16,022 nt of DNA, taken from Xanthoparmelia taractica (taxonomy: Eukaryota; Ascomycota; Lecanoromycetes; Lecanorales; Parmeliaceae). The stretch spans positions 1-16,022 of the forward strand of contig JANQBS010000528.1 in NCBI GenBank assembly GCA_033085395.1, given 5' to 3'. The notes below the pieces were generated by a model. It saw only the letters and a list, made by a program, of their open reading frames with translations, was not told the DNA's origin and searched no databases. Shown here one piece after another: positions 1-6,559 of this stretch. The first letter of the stretch is position 1. Each line of letters starts with the position of its first letter. A program made the translations under genes and the position numbers.

Positions 1-606
1 TTCGGATTTAACATGGGCTATTAGCGACCCATTTGCGCGAAAATCCAGCTTCAAGGAGAATTTACTTTTTGCCGATGTAGCTCGAATCTTCTTCTTCGAA
101 CTCGTTAGATTTATAAAGTTAATGTATTCTTCTAATAGTTTAATTAACGAATAGCTAATAAATACTTTAATAGATTTAATATATATATCGACGTTAACGA
201 GTTTTCTAAAGATTTAATTTAAGTACTAAAGATATCTCTCGAGAGTCTTTAAAGTAGTAAAGATATTATTAACGTAGACTTTAATAGAGTTCTTATAATC
301 GCGTAGAATATAATTAATCTATCGTTATATATACGCTATAGATCTCTTATAGTCTATAATTAGTATATTAAACGTTTTCTATTCTCGATAAGAAATTACT
401 ATAAACTTATTGCGATTATCTAGATATACTCTTTAGTAATAGAAAAACGATAGCGTATCTAAAATAATAATATAGCGATACTCTTATGCTAAGATAATTA
501 TATCTATCTAAAGCGAGATCGAGTAAATATTATTTTATACTATTTTATTTAGACTACGAATATCGATAATCGATCTATCTTAGCGTTTATTATTCGATAG
601 CGTTTT
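1..606 (-). pseudogene. Ty3/Gypsy reverse transcriptase fragment, RIP-degraded, runs off the left edge
   Basis: Read on the minus strand, this is the core of a Ty3/Gypsy polymerase that copied element RNA into DNA. In order I can read a VVDIRGLNK-like block (seen as SIIDIRSLNKI), an SFFYQWRV-like block (SFFYY*RVYLDNRNKF), a FNVLIMGYKNSIAYVQRQ-like block, the active-site YVDD region (seen as VYVNNIF, + strand 262-279) and a FIGYPSVKLLG-like block (FISYSLIKLL). The two catalytic Asp codons GAT have become AAT, a G-to-A change typical of RIP, and several Trp/Gln codons are now stops. The frame continues to position 1, and the last 110 bases keep CpA and TpG, so they are less mutated. The upstream end is cut at about 606 by an LTR fragment. 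It may belong to the same family as Gypsy C below; this is inference. It is not functional. Confidence 0.85.
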
Positions 607-740
607 CTATTTTATAAGTATATATATCACGAAATGCACTTGCCAAGCCTATTAAGAAATCGACTAAGGCAAGTGCTTTGCCGGCTGCTTGGCAGGCTGG
701 CTAACTTAGATAGAATTTTATTAAGATAATCGTAATAATC
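607..740 (+). mobile_element. Truncated LTR of the Gypsy C family, plus orientation
   Basis: The stretch from about 627 to 715 matches the 3' part of the LTR at 4788-5123 in inverted orientation, and also the pieces at 6337-6547 and 10548-10886. It keeps the conserved stem-loop (GCACTTGCC about 632-640, GGCAAGTGC about 664-672) and the GGCTGGCTAACTTAGATAGAATTTT block. The terminal part ending in CTATTACA is missing, and an 18-bp tandem repeat starts where it should be. Bases 607-626 look like a mutated version of the next LTR segment. The left border lies against the reverse transcriptase frame, so this LTR probably landed in that older Gypsy copy. Confidence 0.75.
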
Positions 741-854
741 GTGAAGATTATAAAAATCGTGAAGATTATAAAAATCGTGAAGAATATAAAAATCGTGAAG
801 ATTATAAAAATCGTGAAGATTATAAAAATGGTGAAGATTATAAAAATGGTGAAG
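741..854 (+). repeat. 18-bp tandem repeat, about 6.3 units
   Basis: Six full units of GTGAAGATTATAAAAATC start at 741, 759, 777, 795, 813 and 831, with a partial seventh at 849. A degenerate unit may precede at 723-740. The units are nearly identical (AGAATA once, AATGG twice), so the expansion is younger than most mutations around it. In one plus frame each unit would read Arg-Glu-Asp-Tyr-Lys-Asn, a charged hexapeptide, but no start codon or supporting open frame is present. It begins exactly where the neighbouring LTR breaks off, so it may be a simple expansion at a junction rather than a coding repeat. Confidence 0.9.
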
Positions 855-855
855 A

Positions 856-1560
856 AAAGAACTTCTTAAATAAAGATAATAAAAATAAAAATAATTTTTC
901 TTAAAAGTCTATTATCGAAGTCGCTACTATTATAATATATATCGAATTATCGACGATTTATAGCTTCGTGACTTATATTAAGTATTTAAGCTTAGTAACG
1001 ATCTATTTAATCGCTTAATCTTAAGCTCTTTAAAATCGAATCTTTTAATTTTTTCTTAAGACGCTAACGTTATTTAAAACAATAATAGAGATCTTATCTA
1101 TATTTACGATTATTATATTATCGACGCTATAATTTATCGATTGCGTATACTCTTAGCATATAATTCGAGATTATTCGATTTTTTAAATCTTTATTTTATT
1201 CGCTAAATTAATTAGAATTAATAAGATCATAGATTATATTATAGTTGAGAAAATTAAGCGTATTTAATTCGAGTGTAAGGGATTTAAGAATAAATATATC
1301 TTAATAATTAATAATATTTAATACGTATTAACTAATAAATTTAATCTAATTTCTTAGAAATAATTCAAGAGTTAAGAAATTATTCTTTCTTTTATATCTA
1401 ACGAGATCGATATCGAGAAGTATAATATTATTTTTAAGCGTTAGCGTAATTGACTTTATGCGCTCGATATTTAAGTAAACGTCTTAGTATACTTAATAAT
1501 AATTAATAAAGATATTTTCGCTTATAATAAGTTTTATTTATTATAAGTGCTCTCGCTATT
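856..1560. other. RIP-degraded AT-rich tract, no recognisable gene
   Basis: About 700 bases of TA-rich sequence with almost no CpA or TpG, scattered CG and stops in every frame. The plus strand reads better than the minus strand (stops mostly at probable Gln/Trp positions), so it is probably the upstream part of the degenerate frame at 1561-2140. I recognise no domain here. Confidence 0.5.
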
Positions 1561-2140
1561 AATATTAATATCTTAAAGTCTTAAATTAATAAGATCTTAT
1601 AAATATAATAGAATTATTAGAATATTAAGAAGCTAATTAAAATATATATAGAAATAAATCTTATAATCTTACTTTCTAAAGATATCTACGAATTATATAA
1701 TATCGTTAATATAAAAGGAAAAACATATAAGCGCTATATCGAATTAAGACGTTAAGAAAACGAACTAATTTATAGCGATATTTAAGATTTATTTTATTCT
1801 TCTTATAATAATTATAAATTTATAACAATTTTCTTAAATAATAAGACTCTTAGATTCGATTTTTACTTTATATTAAATAAGATAGAATTTATAGTTTTAA
1901 GAATATTTAAGTTATTTCTAAATTAAGTAAAATACGATAATTATAGATATACTCGACTTCGATTCGATTGTAATATCGAGTATAATAATTATAATATATA
2001 CGTATATTATTTATTTAAAGATATTATTTAAAAGAGAATTATTTTTAATAATTCTTAAATAATAATAAATTAGAATATCTTAGATAGACAATTTAATAAA
2101 AAGCTAGCGCTATATTTAAAAAAAGTAAATTATCGCAAAT
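1561..2140 (+). pseudogene. Unidentified transposon-like protein remnant, plus strand
   Basis: One plus-strand frame stays open for long stretches, for example about 1645-1750 and 1790-1925. Its few stops are mostly TAA after Arg or Lys, as expected where CAA or TGG codons have mutated. The readable parts are hydrophilic, Lys/Tyr/Asn rich, with segments such as KDIYELYNIVNIKGKTYKRY and RYTRLRFDCNIEYNNYN. I cannot name the family. The low stop density compared with the other five frames shows only that the plus strand was the coding one. The frame is cut on the right by the MITE at 2142. Confidence 0.4.
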
Positions 2141-2141
2141 A

Positions 2142-2413
2142 CGGGTCGGAAAGGTGTGGTATCTGTTGAACATAGTCGTTTTCAACTTCTTTTCAACTTT
2201 TTTTTAAAAATTATATCTTTTTAATCTATTTATAGAATCTTATAATTACATAAGCGTTCGCTTAAGCTTTTTACGTATTTTTAGAATATAAAAAAATATC
2301 ACGTAATATATTTATTAAAAACCCAATGGGAGTATGGGATATCCCATACCTTTCGATATGATATTCGAAAAACTGGTCCCATACCATCAAATATAGCACA
2401 CCTTTCCGACCCG
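2142..2413. mobile_element. Tc1/mariner-type MITE (272 bp) with TA target duplication
   Basis: Terminal inverted repeats of about 21 bp (CGGGTCGGAAAGGTGTG then STAT) lie at 2142-2162 and 2393-2413, with one mismatch. A TA dinucleotide flanks each side (2140-2141 and 2414-2415), the target duplication used by Tc1/mariner/pogo transposases. There is no coding capacity, so it is a non-autonomous element. The interior holds a perfect 18-bp palindrome, GTATGGGATATCCCATAC (2332-2349). The ends keep CpA and TpG while the middle is AT-rich, so it is only partly mutated. The right-hand 80 bp recur in inverted orientation at 15948-16022. It separates the LINE remnant from the unidentified frame on its left. 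Confidence 0.85.
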
Positions 2414-2415
2414 TA

Positions 2416-2769
2416 CTTTTTCTACTCTAAATTCTTTTTAGTATTTCTATTATTATTATAACTATTTATAAGCGATTTAGCGATCGTAATAATTTTATTA
2501 TACTTATAATTTCAAACCGACTTCGCTCTCTCTATTAGCTTTATCTATAGAATTATTATTTTTATTATCTTCGCTATTTTAATAAATAGATCTTTTATAT
2601 AATTATTAATTAATTTTTTATCTACTAATAAGTAGAGAAAGAATATATATAATAACTTCGTCGCTTTTCTCTTTATTCTCTTTAATTTCGTTATTTTTTA
2701 AACTCTTTTAAATATTATTATAGCTTTTCTTTACATAAAGTTAAAATTCTATAAATATAAAAAAATAAT
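2416..2769 (-). pseudogene. LINE remnant, stretch after the endonuclease domain
   Basis: This continues the minus-strand frame of the endonuclease at 2770-3420 without an obvious break. The readable part is acidic and Asn/Lys rich (KNNEIKENKEKSDEV and EDNKNNNSIDKANRES), compatible with the linker between endonuclease and reverse transcriptase in fungal Tad-like LINEs. No reverse transcriptase motif is visible before the MITE cuts the element at 2413, and I did not find the continuation on the other side. Confidence 0.45.
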
Positions 2770-3420
2770 CTAATTCGTAATAAAGTTATAGAGCTACGTA
2801 ATACTTTTAAACTAATTCTACTATTTCTAAGATAGCAAATATTAAATTAATAGCGCTCTCGTATCTTCTCAAGCTCTATATTACTATATCTCTTAATAGT
2901 ATTAGTTTTATATTCTTATCTACTATTTTAATTACTATATTATTCGTCTCTCTATAATATATAAATTTATTTAAATTATTTTAATTTAAATAATATAGAT
3001 TAGATTTACTTAAAAGAATATATTTTCTCTTCTTATTAAATTATTTCTCTATAATAAATAAATATAAAGAATTATCTTTATAAATTAGAGAGAGACTAGA
3101 GTTATATAAGTAGTAGATATTAAATACTTATAAATAGTTCTCTATACTTTCGTTCTTTACTTATATTCTTATAATATATATATCTCTAATTAAATATTCT
3201 ATCTTCTATCGATTCTAGTCTAATTTCTTATAAATATAAAAGTATATTCTAATATTTTCTCTCGATTTATACGCTAGATAAAATACGCTAGCGCTAGAAT
3301 TATATAAGAACTCGTTATACTTTATATAGTATAGTTTTTATATCGCTAAATCTATAAATAAAGATATTATTATTTCTAACTCGTCTTTAATATTATATTA
3401 TATAATTCTTAATATCGAGT
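2770..3420 (-). pseudogene. Tad-like LINE, APE-type endonuclease domain, RIP-degraded
   Basis: The minus strand encodes the endonuclease that nicks the target to start reverse transcription in non-LTR retrotransposons. The order of blocks fits the family: ILRIIQYN (domain start, about 3391-3418), SASVFYLAYKSRENIRIYFY, IYKKLD, then IEYLIRDIYIIRI, VKNESIENYLQVFNIYYLYN (one stop read through), RKYILLSKSNLYYLN (the GDFN-x-HH region, now SKSN-x-YY) and a tail ending YYELDYFF (about 2770). Loss of the Gly-Asp and His residues in the GDFNLHH motif is explained by G-to-A and C-to-T changes. Trp/Gln codons are stops. The element is dead. Family recognition comes from motif order, read by eye. Confidence 0.8.
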
Positions 3421-3660
3421 ATTCTATTATAGAGTTTCTATAGAAGAATTTTATATATTAGTATTTACTATCTTTACTATTACGATAGCGACGATCGCGA
3501 CGACGCTCTCTCTAATTATAGTGTAAAGAATCGATTAACTCGTAGCCTTGAGAGGTAGCGCTAGCGGGTGTCTATCCCGGCGGCCTAGTGCCTATAGTAT
3601 ATTGTCGATCTGAGTAACTACGCTAGGCATTCGTACTAAACTTGTTACTTTTTTCTTTTT
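3421..3660 (-). other. 5' side of the LINE frame with a little-mutated island at 3530-3645
   Basis: The same minus frame as the endonuclease continues upstream through an Arg-rich segment (RERRRDRRYRNSK) and into an island that keeps CpA, TpG and GC-rich words, reading TRPPG, a stop, then TPASATSQGYELIDSLHYN. This suggests the N-terminal part of the LINE protein in a less mutated state. An alternative reading on the plus strand is a Pol III unit: TAGCGCTAGCGG (about 3561-3572) resembles an A box, GTCGATCTGAG (about 3604-3614) weakly resembles a B box, and a T-rich run follows at 3647-3661. I favour the LINE reading because the frame is continuous. Confidence 0.4.
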
Positions 3661-3787
3661 TTATTATACTAGAATTAATAATTTAATCTAATAAGAATAT
3701 CGCTTAATTTAACTAATAAATTCTTAATAAATTCTGTAGATCTTAAATAGTCTATAATAATCGAGATTAAGTTATTAATAAGAAGAA

Positions 3788-4420
3788 TAGCTTTCTCTTA
3801 TTTACTAATATAATAAACGCTTTCGAACTCGTCTCGCTATTATCTTATTATCTAGAGCTAATAGAGAACTATATAATAATATTCCTAAGAAATTTAAAGT
3901 AGCTTATAGATCTATATGATAAAACGCGTTTATAGATTTAATATATTAGATCTAAGACGCTCGATTATTATATTCTAGAGAGTAAATATAATAATAGACA
4001 ATACTTTATATCTTATATCTTACTTATTTCGTCGAATTCGAATAATTTATATACTCTCTTTCGATAGATTTAGTACTTAATTTATTTAATCTTTAGTATA
4101 ACTATTAATAACTCTTAAAACTAGTTCTTATAGTACGTCGATCTATATCTTTATTTTAAGATCTTCGTTTATAATTAATAATATATAGTTTTAAGTCGAG
4201 TTGTTAATAAGATCGAACTATTTATTATAATCTTAGACGATCTATTAAGAAAGTAATTAATCTCGTCGATAAGATATATTAAAATAAGATTATTAAGGAG
4301 ATTCTTCTTTCGAATTAAAATTCGGAAAATCGAAGATTTATTAGAATATAGAAATAGACTATAAAATAAATAGAGTATATAGTCGACTAAGCGATAATTA
4401 ATTAGCGATTTTATAGTAAT
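3788..4420 (+). pseudogene. Helitron helicase, C-terminal part, RIP-degraded
   Basis: On the plus strand this reads as the end of the PIF1-like SF1 helicase of a Helitron RepHel protein, which unwinds DNA during rolling-circle transposition. Readable blocks in order: IIFLRNLK with LIDLYDKTRL (family: LRNL-x-P then GLCNGTRL, from about 3880), IRSKTLDYYILESKYNNRQ, ILLISSNSNNL, FSITINNS*N* (family motif AMTINKSQGQ, about 4097-4129), YVDLYLYFKIFVYNQQYIVL followed by SRVVNKIELF (family YVALSR motif, about 4184-4213). Gly-to-Asn/Asp and Gln/Trp-to-stop changes fit RIP. The upstream Rep and helicase motifs I-III are absent; the left end abuts the LINE region near 3660. I could not find a CTRR-plus-hairpin 3' terminus before the LTR at 4521. 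Confidence 0.8.
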
Positions 4421-4520
4421 AAGAGTAAACGATTATTATATAGCTAGTAAATAGAGGTTAATTACTAGAAGAACTATTAAATATATACTTAATAAATTAT
4501 AGAAAGATCGAGAAAGAAGA

Positions 4521-4725
4521 TGTTAGATCGTATGAAGTTATATAAGTGTCTATGAGTGCGTTATATAAACTTTATATAAGTTTAAATAGAGTGTGTGCCT
4601 TCTATAAAGCGCGGCACTCGAATCTATAACTTAATATTTCTAATTCTATAATATAATTAGAAAGCGTTCTTATAGAAGACTAGAAATAAGAGACTTAATA
4701 GACGATAAGAGAATTAAAATTCTCA
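4521..4725 (-). mobile_element. Putative 3' LTR of Gypsy A (LTR-A)
   Basis: Read on the minus strand it starts TGAGAATTTT at 4725 and ends GATCTAACA at 4521, the TG...CA form of LTRs. A purine-rich tract AGAAAAAGAAGT (4726-4737) lies directly upstream, as a polypurine tract should. A block at about 4590-4620 (CTATAAAGCGCGGCACTCG on the plus strand) has escaped mutation. Positions 4521-4673 match 8736-8851 in inverted orientation. The orientation fits the Gypsy A coding region at 6570-7775, separated from it only by the Gypsy C insertion. The LTR call rests on ends, polypurine tract and orientation; no second full copy is in the window. Confidence 0.6.
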
Positions 4726-4737
4726 ACTTCTTTTTCT
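4726..4737 (-). promoter_or_regulatory. Polypurine tract of Gypsy A
   Basis: AGAAAAAGAAGT on the minus strand, immediately before the LTR start TGAG. In LTR retrotransposons this tract primes second-strand synthesis. The similar AAAGAAGAAGT at 7888-7898 precedes the LTR of Gypsy B. Confidence 0.5.
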
Positions 4738-4787
4738 AACTAATTAATAATTTCATACGTATTTATAAATTTAATTTATAGGTATAT

Positions 4788-5123
4788 TGTAATAGCAAAG
4801 GGGGTGTATTGTTAGTTAGTTAATTCGGTGTCTAATTCTTTATTATTCTAAGTTGGAAAATTCTATCTAAGTCAGCCAGCCTGTCAAGTAGCCGGCAAAG
4901 CACTTGCCTTAGCCGATTTCTTGATAGGTTTGGCAAGTGCATTTCGTGATAGTATTCGCCGAAATAGAAGAAAAAAGCGAGCGACCTCGCTTGCTATATA
5001 TATATTGAAGTATATAGAAAAACCTTGTTAATTAAGTGATGTAATAATAGTATATTAAAATTGGCGGGAAGTTACTAGCAGTAAGGTCTTTTCGTTAATA
5101 ATTAGAATATTAGTCAATAAACA
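4788..5123 (-). mobile_element. 3' LTR of Gypsy C copy 1 (336 bp)
   Basis: On the minus strand it starts TGTTTATTGAC at 5123 and ends TTTGCTATTACA at 4788. A polypurine-like tract, GAAAGGAGATATT (5124-5136), precedes it, and the Gypsy C coding frame lies upstream. It is little mutated: CpA and TpG are common. It matches 10548-10886 over its whole length and, inverted, 607-740 and 6337-6547. It contains two stem-loops: AAGCGAG-CGAC-CTCGCTT (4975-4992) and GCACTTGCC/GGCAAGTGC (4900-4908 with 4932-4940). A TATA-like stretch is at about 4996-5006. No five-base duplication links its outer flank (TATAT) with the far side at 6548. Confidence 0.75.
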
Positions 5124-5136
5124 AATATCTCCTTTC
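5124..5136 (-). promoter_or_regulatory. Polypurine tract of Gypsy C copy 1
   Basis: GAAAGGAGATATT on the minus strand lies between the end of the coding frame (stop at 5239) and the LTR start TGTTTATT. The equivalent place in copy 2 reads TTGAAGGGCGG (10891-10901), a more typical tract. It would prime plus-strand DNA synthesis. Confidence 0.5.
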
Positions 5137-5238
5137 AACAATCACACAAAAGTTATCAAGTAGAGGAGAATATATCTCGATCGATAATACTCGTTGAACG
5201 TTTGAATATAAGTGTAATGAGTAGATGTAATGTAAGCG

Positions 5239-6336
5239 TCATAATAGAATAGCGACATCATGCCTTCTAAAACGATCTCTTCTTTTTGCGTTCGGCTGGG
5301 AAGACGGAGATAAGATTGTAGAAGTGAGTGTAGATGTAGGTGTATCAGCTCGAATTCTAGCTGCTTCCTCCTCATACTCCTTCACCAACTCAGGAGCATC
5401 ATCAAGATCCTTGATGTTATATCACTACACTAGATATTCTATAGCCAAACCACGTCCCTTCTTGATGGTTCGTTTGTTGAGAAGCCGTTCGATTTCTAAA
5501 TTAACAGTGCCATCATTATTGGTAGAAACAGACGGAATATGCTAAGGCCGAGGGCGTTGAAAAGAATTATTCTGTGATGCAGGATAAGGCTTCAATTATG
5601 CTATTATAAAGACGGGATAGACTCTTTATTCTATAGGAATAGCAAGTCTATTGATAAGCTTATCTACCCTATCTAGCACCTAAAAAGAATCGATATACTA
5701 TTGTGATAGCTTATTGATAATATCAAGAGTAGAGGAAATCTTATAGTCTTTATGTAGTCGAAGAAGCGCTTATTCTCTTACTTTAAGAAACATTAATTAA
5801 TAATTTCTATCGTAATGAAAATTATTAGATATTTAAGTAAAATCGATAATATCTTTAATTATAATTTATATAGAGACGTAATCGATTTTAACTAATAAAT
5901 AAAGTAAATCTAGAGATAATTCAAAGTAAAATCGTGGATTACTTCGCTCGATATAATCCCAGAAGAGGCCGAGTTATTTAAGAAAGTTTATATTTATAAT
6001 AGAACTTTCGACTATAAAGAAGATCTATTAAGAATATATACGAAGTATCTTAAAGCTATTTTAGTAGTTTAATTAGTGCGTTCGCTTATATTATTAATCT
6101 ATAGATAATAGATTATTAAATAAAATAGAGAAATCTTTAATAGTTTAAAAAGCGATTTTTAAAGCTTCGAAAGAAATTTCCTATCTTAATCGCTAATAAT
6201 AGTCTTTAGAATTCTCTAACTAATAATATTAAGTCGATTTAAAAATACTTTTATTTAGTTAGATACTTTTAAGTTAACTTATTAAAGATTAATTAAATAG
6301 ATTTTATAAACTTATAGATAATAAATATAATGTAAT
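5239..6336 (-). pseudogene. Gypsy C copy 1: integrase core, GPY/F module and chromodomain, degraded
   Basis: The minus strand reads as the last third of a Ty3/Gypsy Pol polyprotein of the fungal chromodomain type. From high to low coordinates: integrase core with KTIISD*DRKFLS (second catalytic Asp block, about 6165-6205), ISERTN*TTKIALRYF (about 6040-6090, family QSERTNQT), NNSASSG; then the GPY/F-like module FF*VLDRVDKLINRLAIP, RVYPVFIIA*LKPYPASQ and RPRP*HIPSV; then a chromodomain, LEIERLLNKRTIKKGRGLA, EYLV, YNIKDLDDAPELVKEYEEEA. The frame ends at TGA (5239-5241). In family members the chromodomain steers integration to marked chromatin. Compared with copy 2, about 12 residues around the EYLVRWKGY segment are missing. 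Bases below about 5760 are barely mutated; above that RIP is heavy. The upstream end is cut at the inverted LTR. Confidence 0.85.
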
Positions 6337-6547
6337 TTAGTTTTAGAATATATATAGTCAGCGAGGTCGCTCGCTTTTTTCTTCTATTTCGGCGAATACT
6401 ATCACGAGAAACGCATTTGCCAAGCACAATCAAGAAATAGGCTAAGGCAAGTGCTTAACAGACTAACTAACTTAGATAGAATTTTCCTACTTAAAATAAT
6501 TAAGAATTAGACACACCACTAACTGACTACACTTATTTGCTATTACA
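6337..6547 (+). mobile_element. Truncated Gypsy C LTR in inverted orientation
   Basis: This is the 3' part of the Gypsy C LTR, here in plus orientation and ending TTTGCTATTACA at 6547, exactly the terminus seen inverted at 4788. It includes both stem-loops, one base-substituted (GCATTTGCC at about 6413). The upstream 125 bp of the LTR are absent, and the integrase frame of copy 1 begins directly beside it. Together with 4788-5123 it frames copy 1 like terminal inverted repeats, which is not a normal LTR element layout. Confidence 0.7.
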
Positions 6548-6559
6548 AAACTCTTATTT

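Noticed and set aside
741..854. CRISPR-like array
   Set aside because: The units are contiguous 18-bp repeats without spacers.
2332..2349. Transcription factor operator at the 18-bp palindrome
   Set aside because: It lies inside a non-autonomous element with no neighbouring gene; it is more simply an internal part of the MITE.
3555..3660. tRNA gene
   Set aside because: The A-box and B-box similarities are partial and no cloverleaf pairing could be drawn.
4596..4620. Pol III B box in CACTCGAATCT within LTR-A
   Set aside because: Only one promoter box is present, and TG...CA ends with a polypurine tract favour an LTR.
5142..5375. 77-codon open frame on the minus strand
   Set aside because: It is a shifted frame of the Gypsy C C-terminal region; the real frame here gives the chromodomain and ends at 5239.
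5324..5545. 73-codon open frame on the plus strand
   Set aside because: It is antisense to the chromodomain of Gypsy C copy 1, open only because this part is little mutated.
4788..6547. DNA transposon with about 200-bp terminal inverted repeats
   Set aside because: The interior is Gypsy integrase and chromodomain, the ends are TG...CA LTR ends with a polypurine tract, and no target duplication is present; inverted LTR pieces explain it better.
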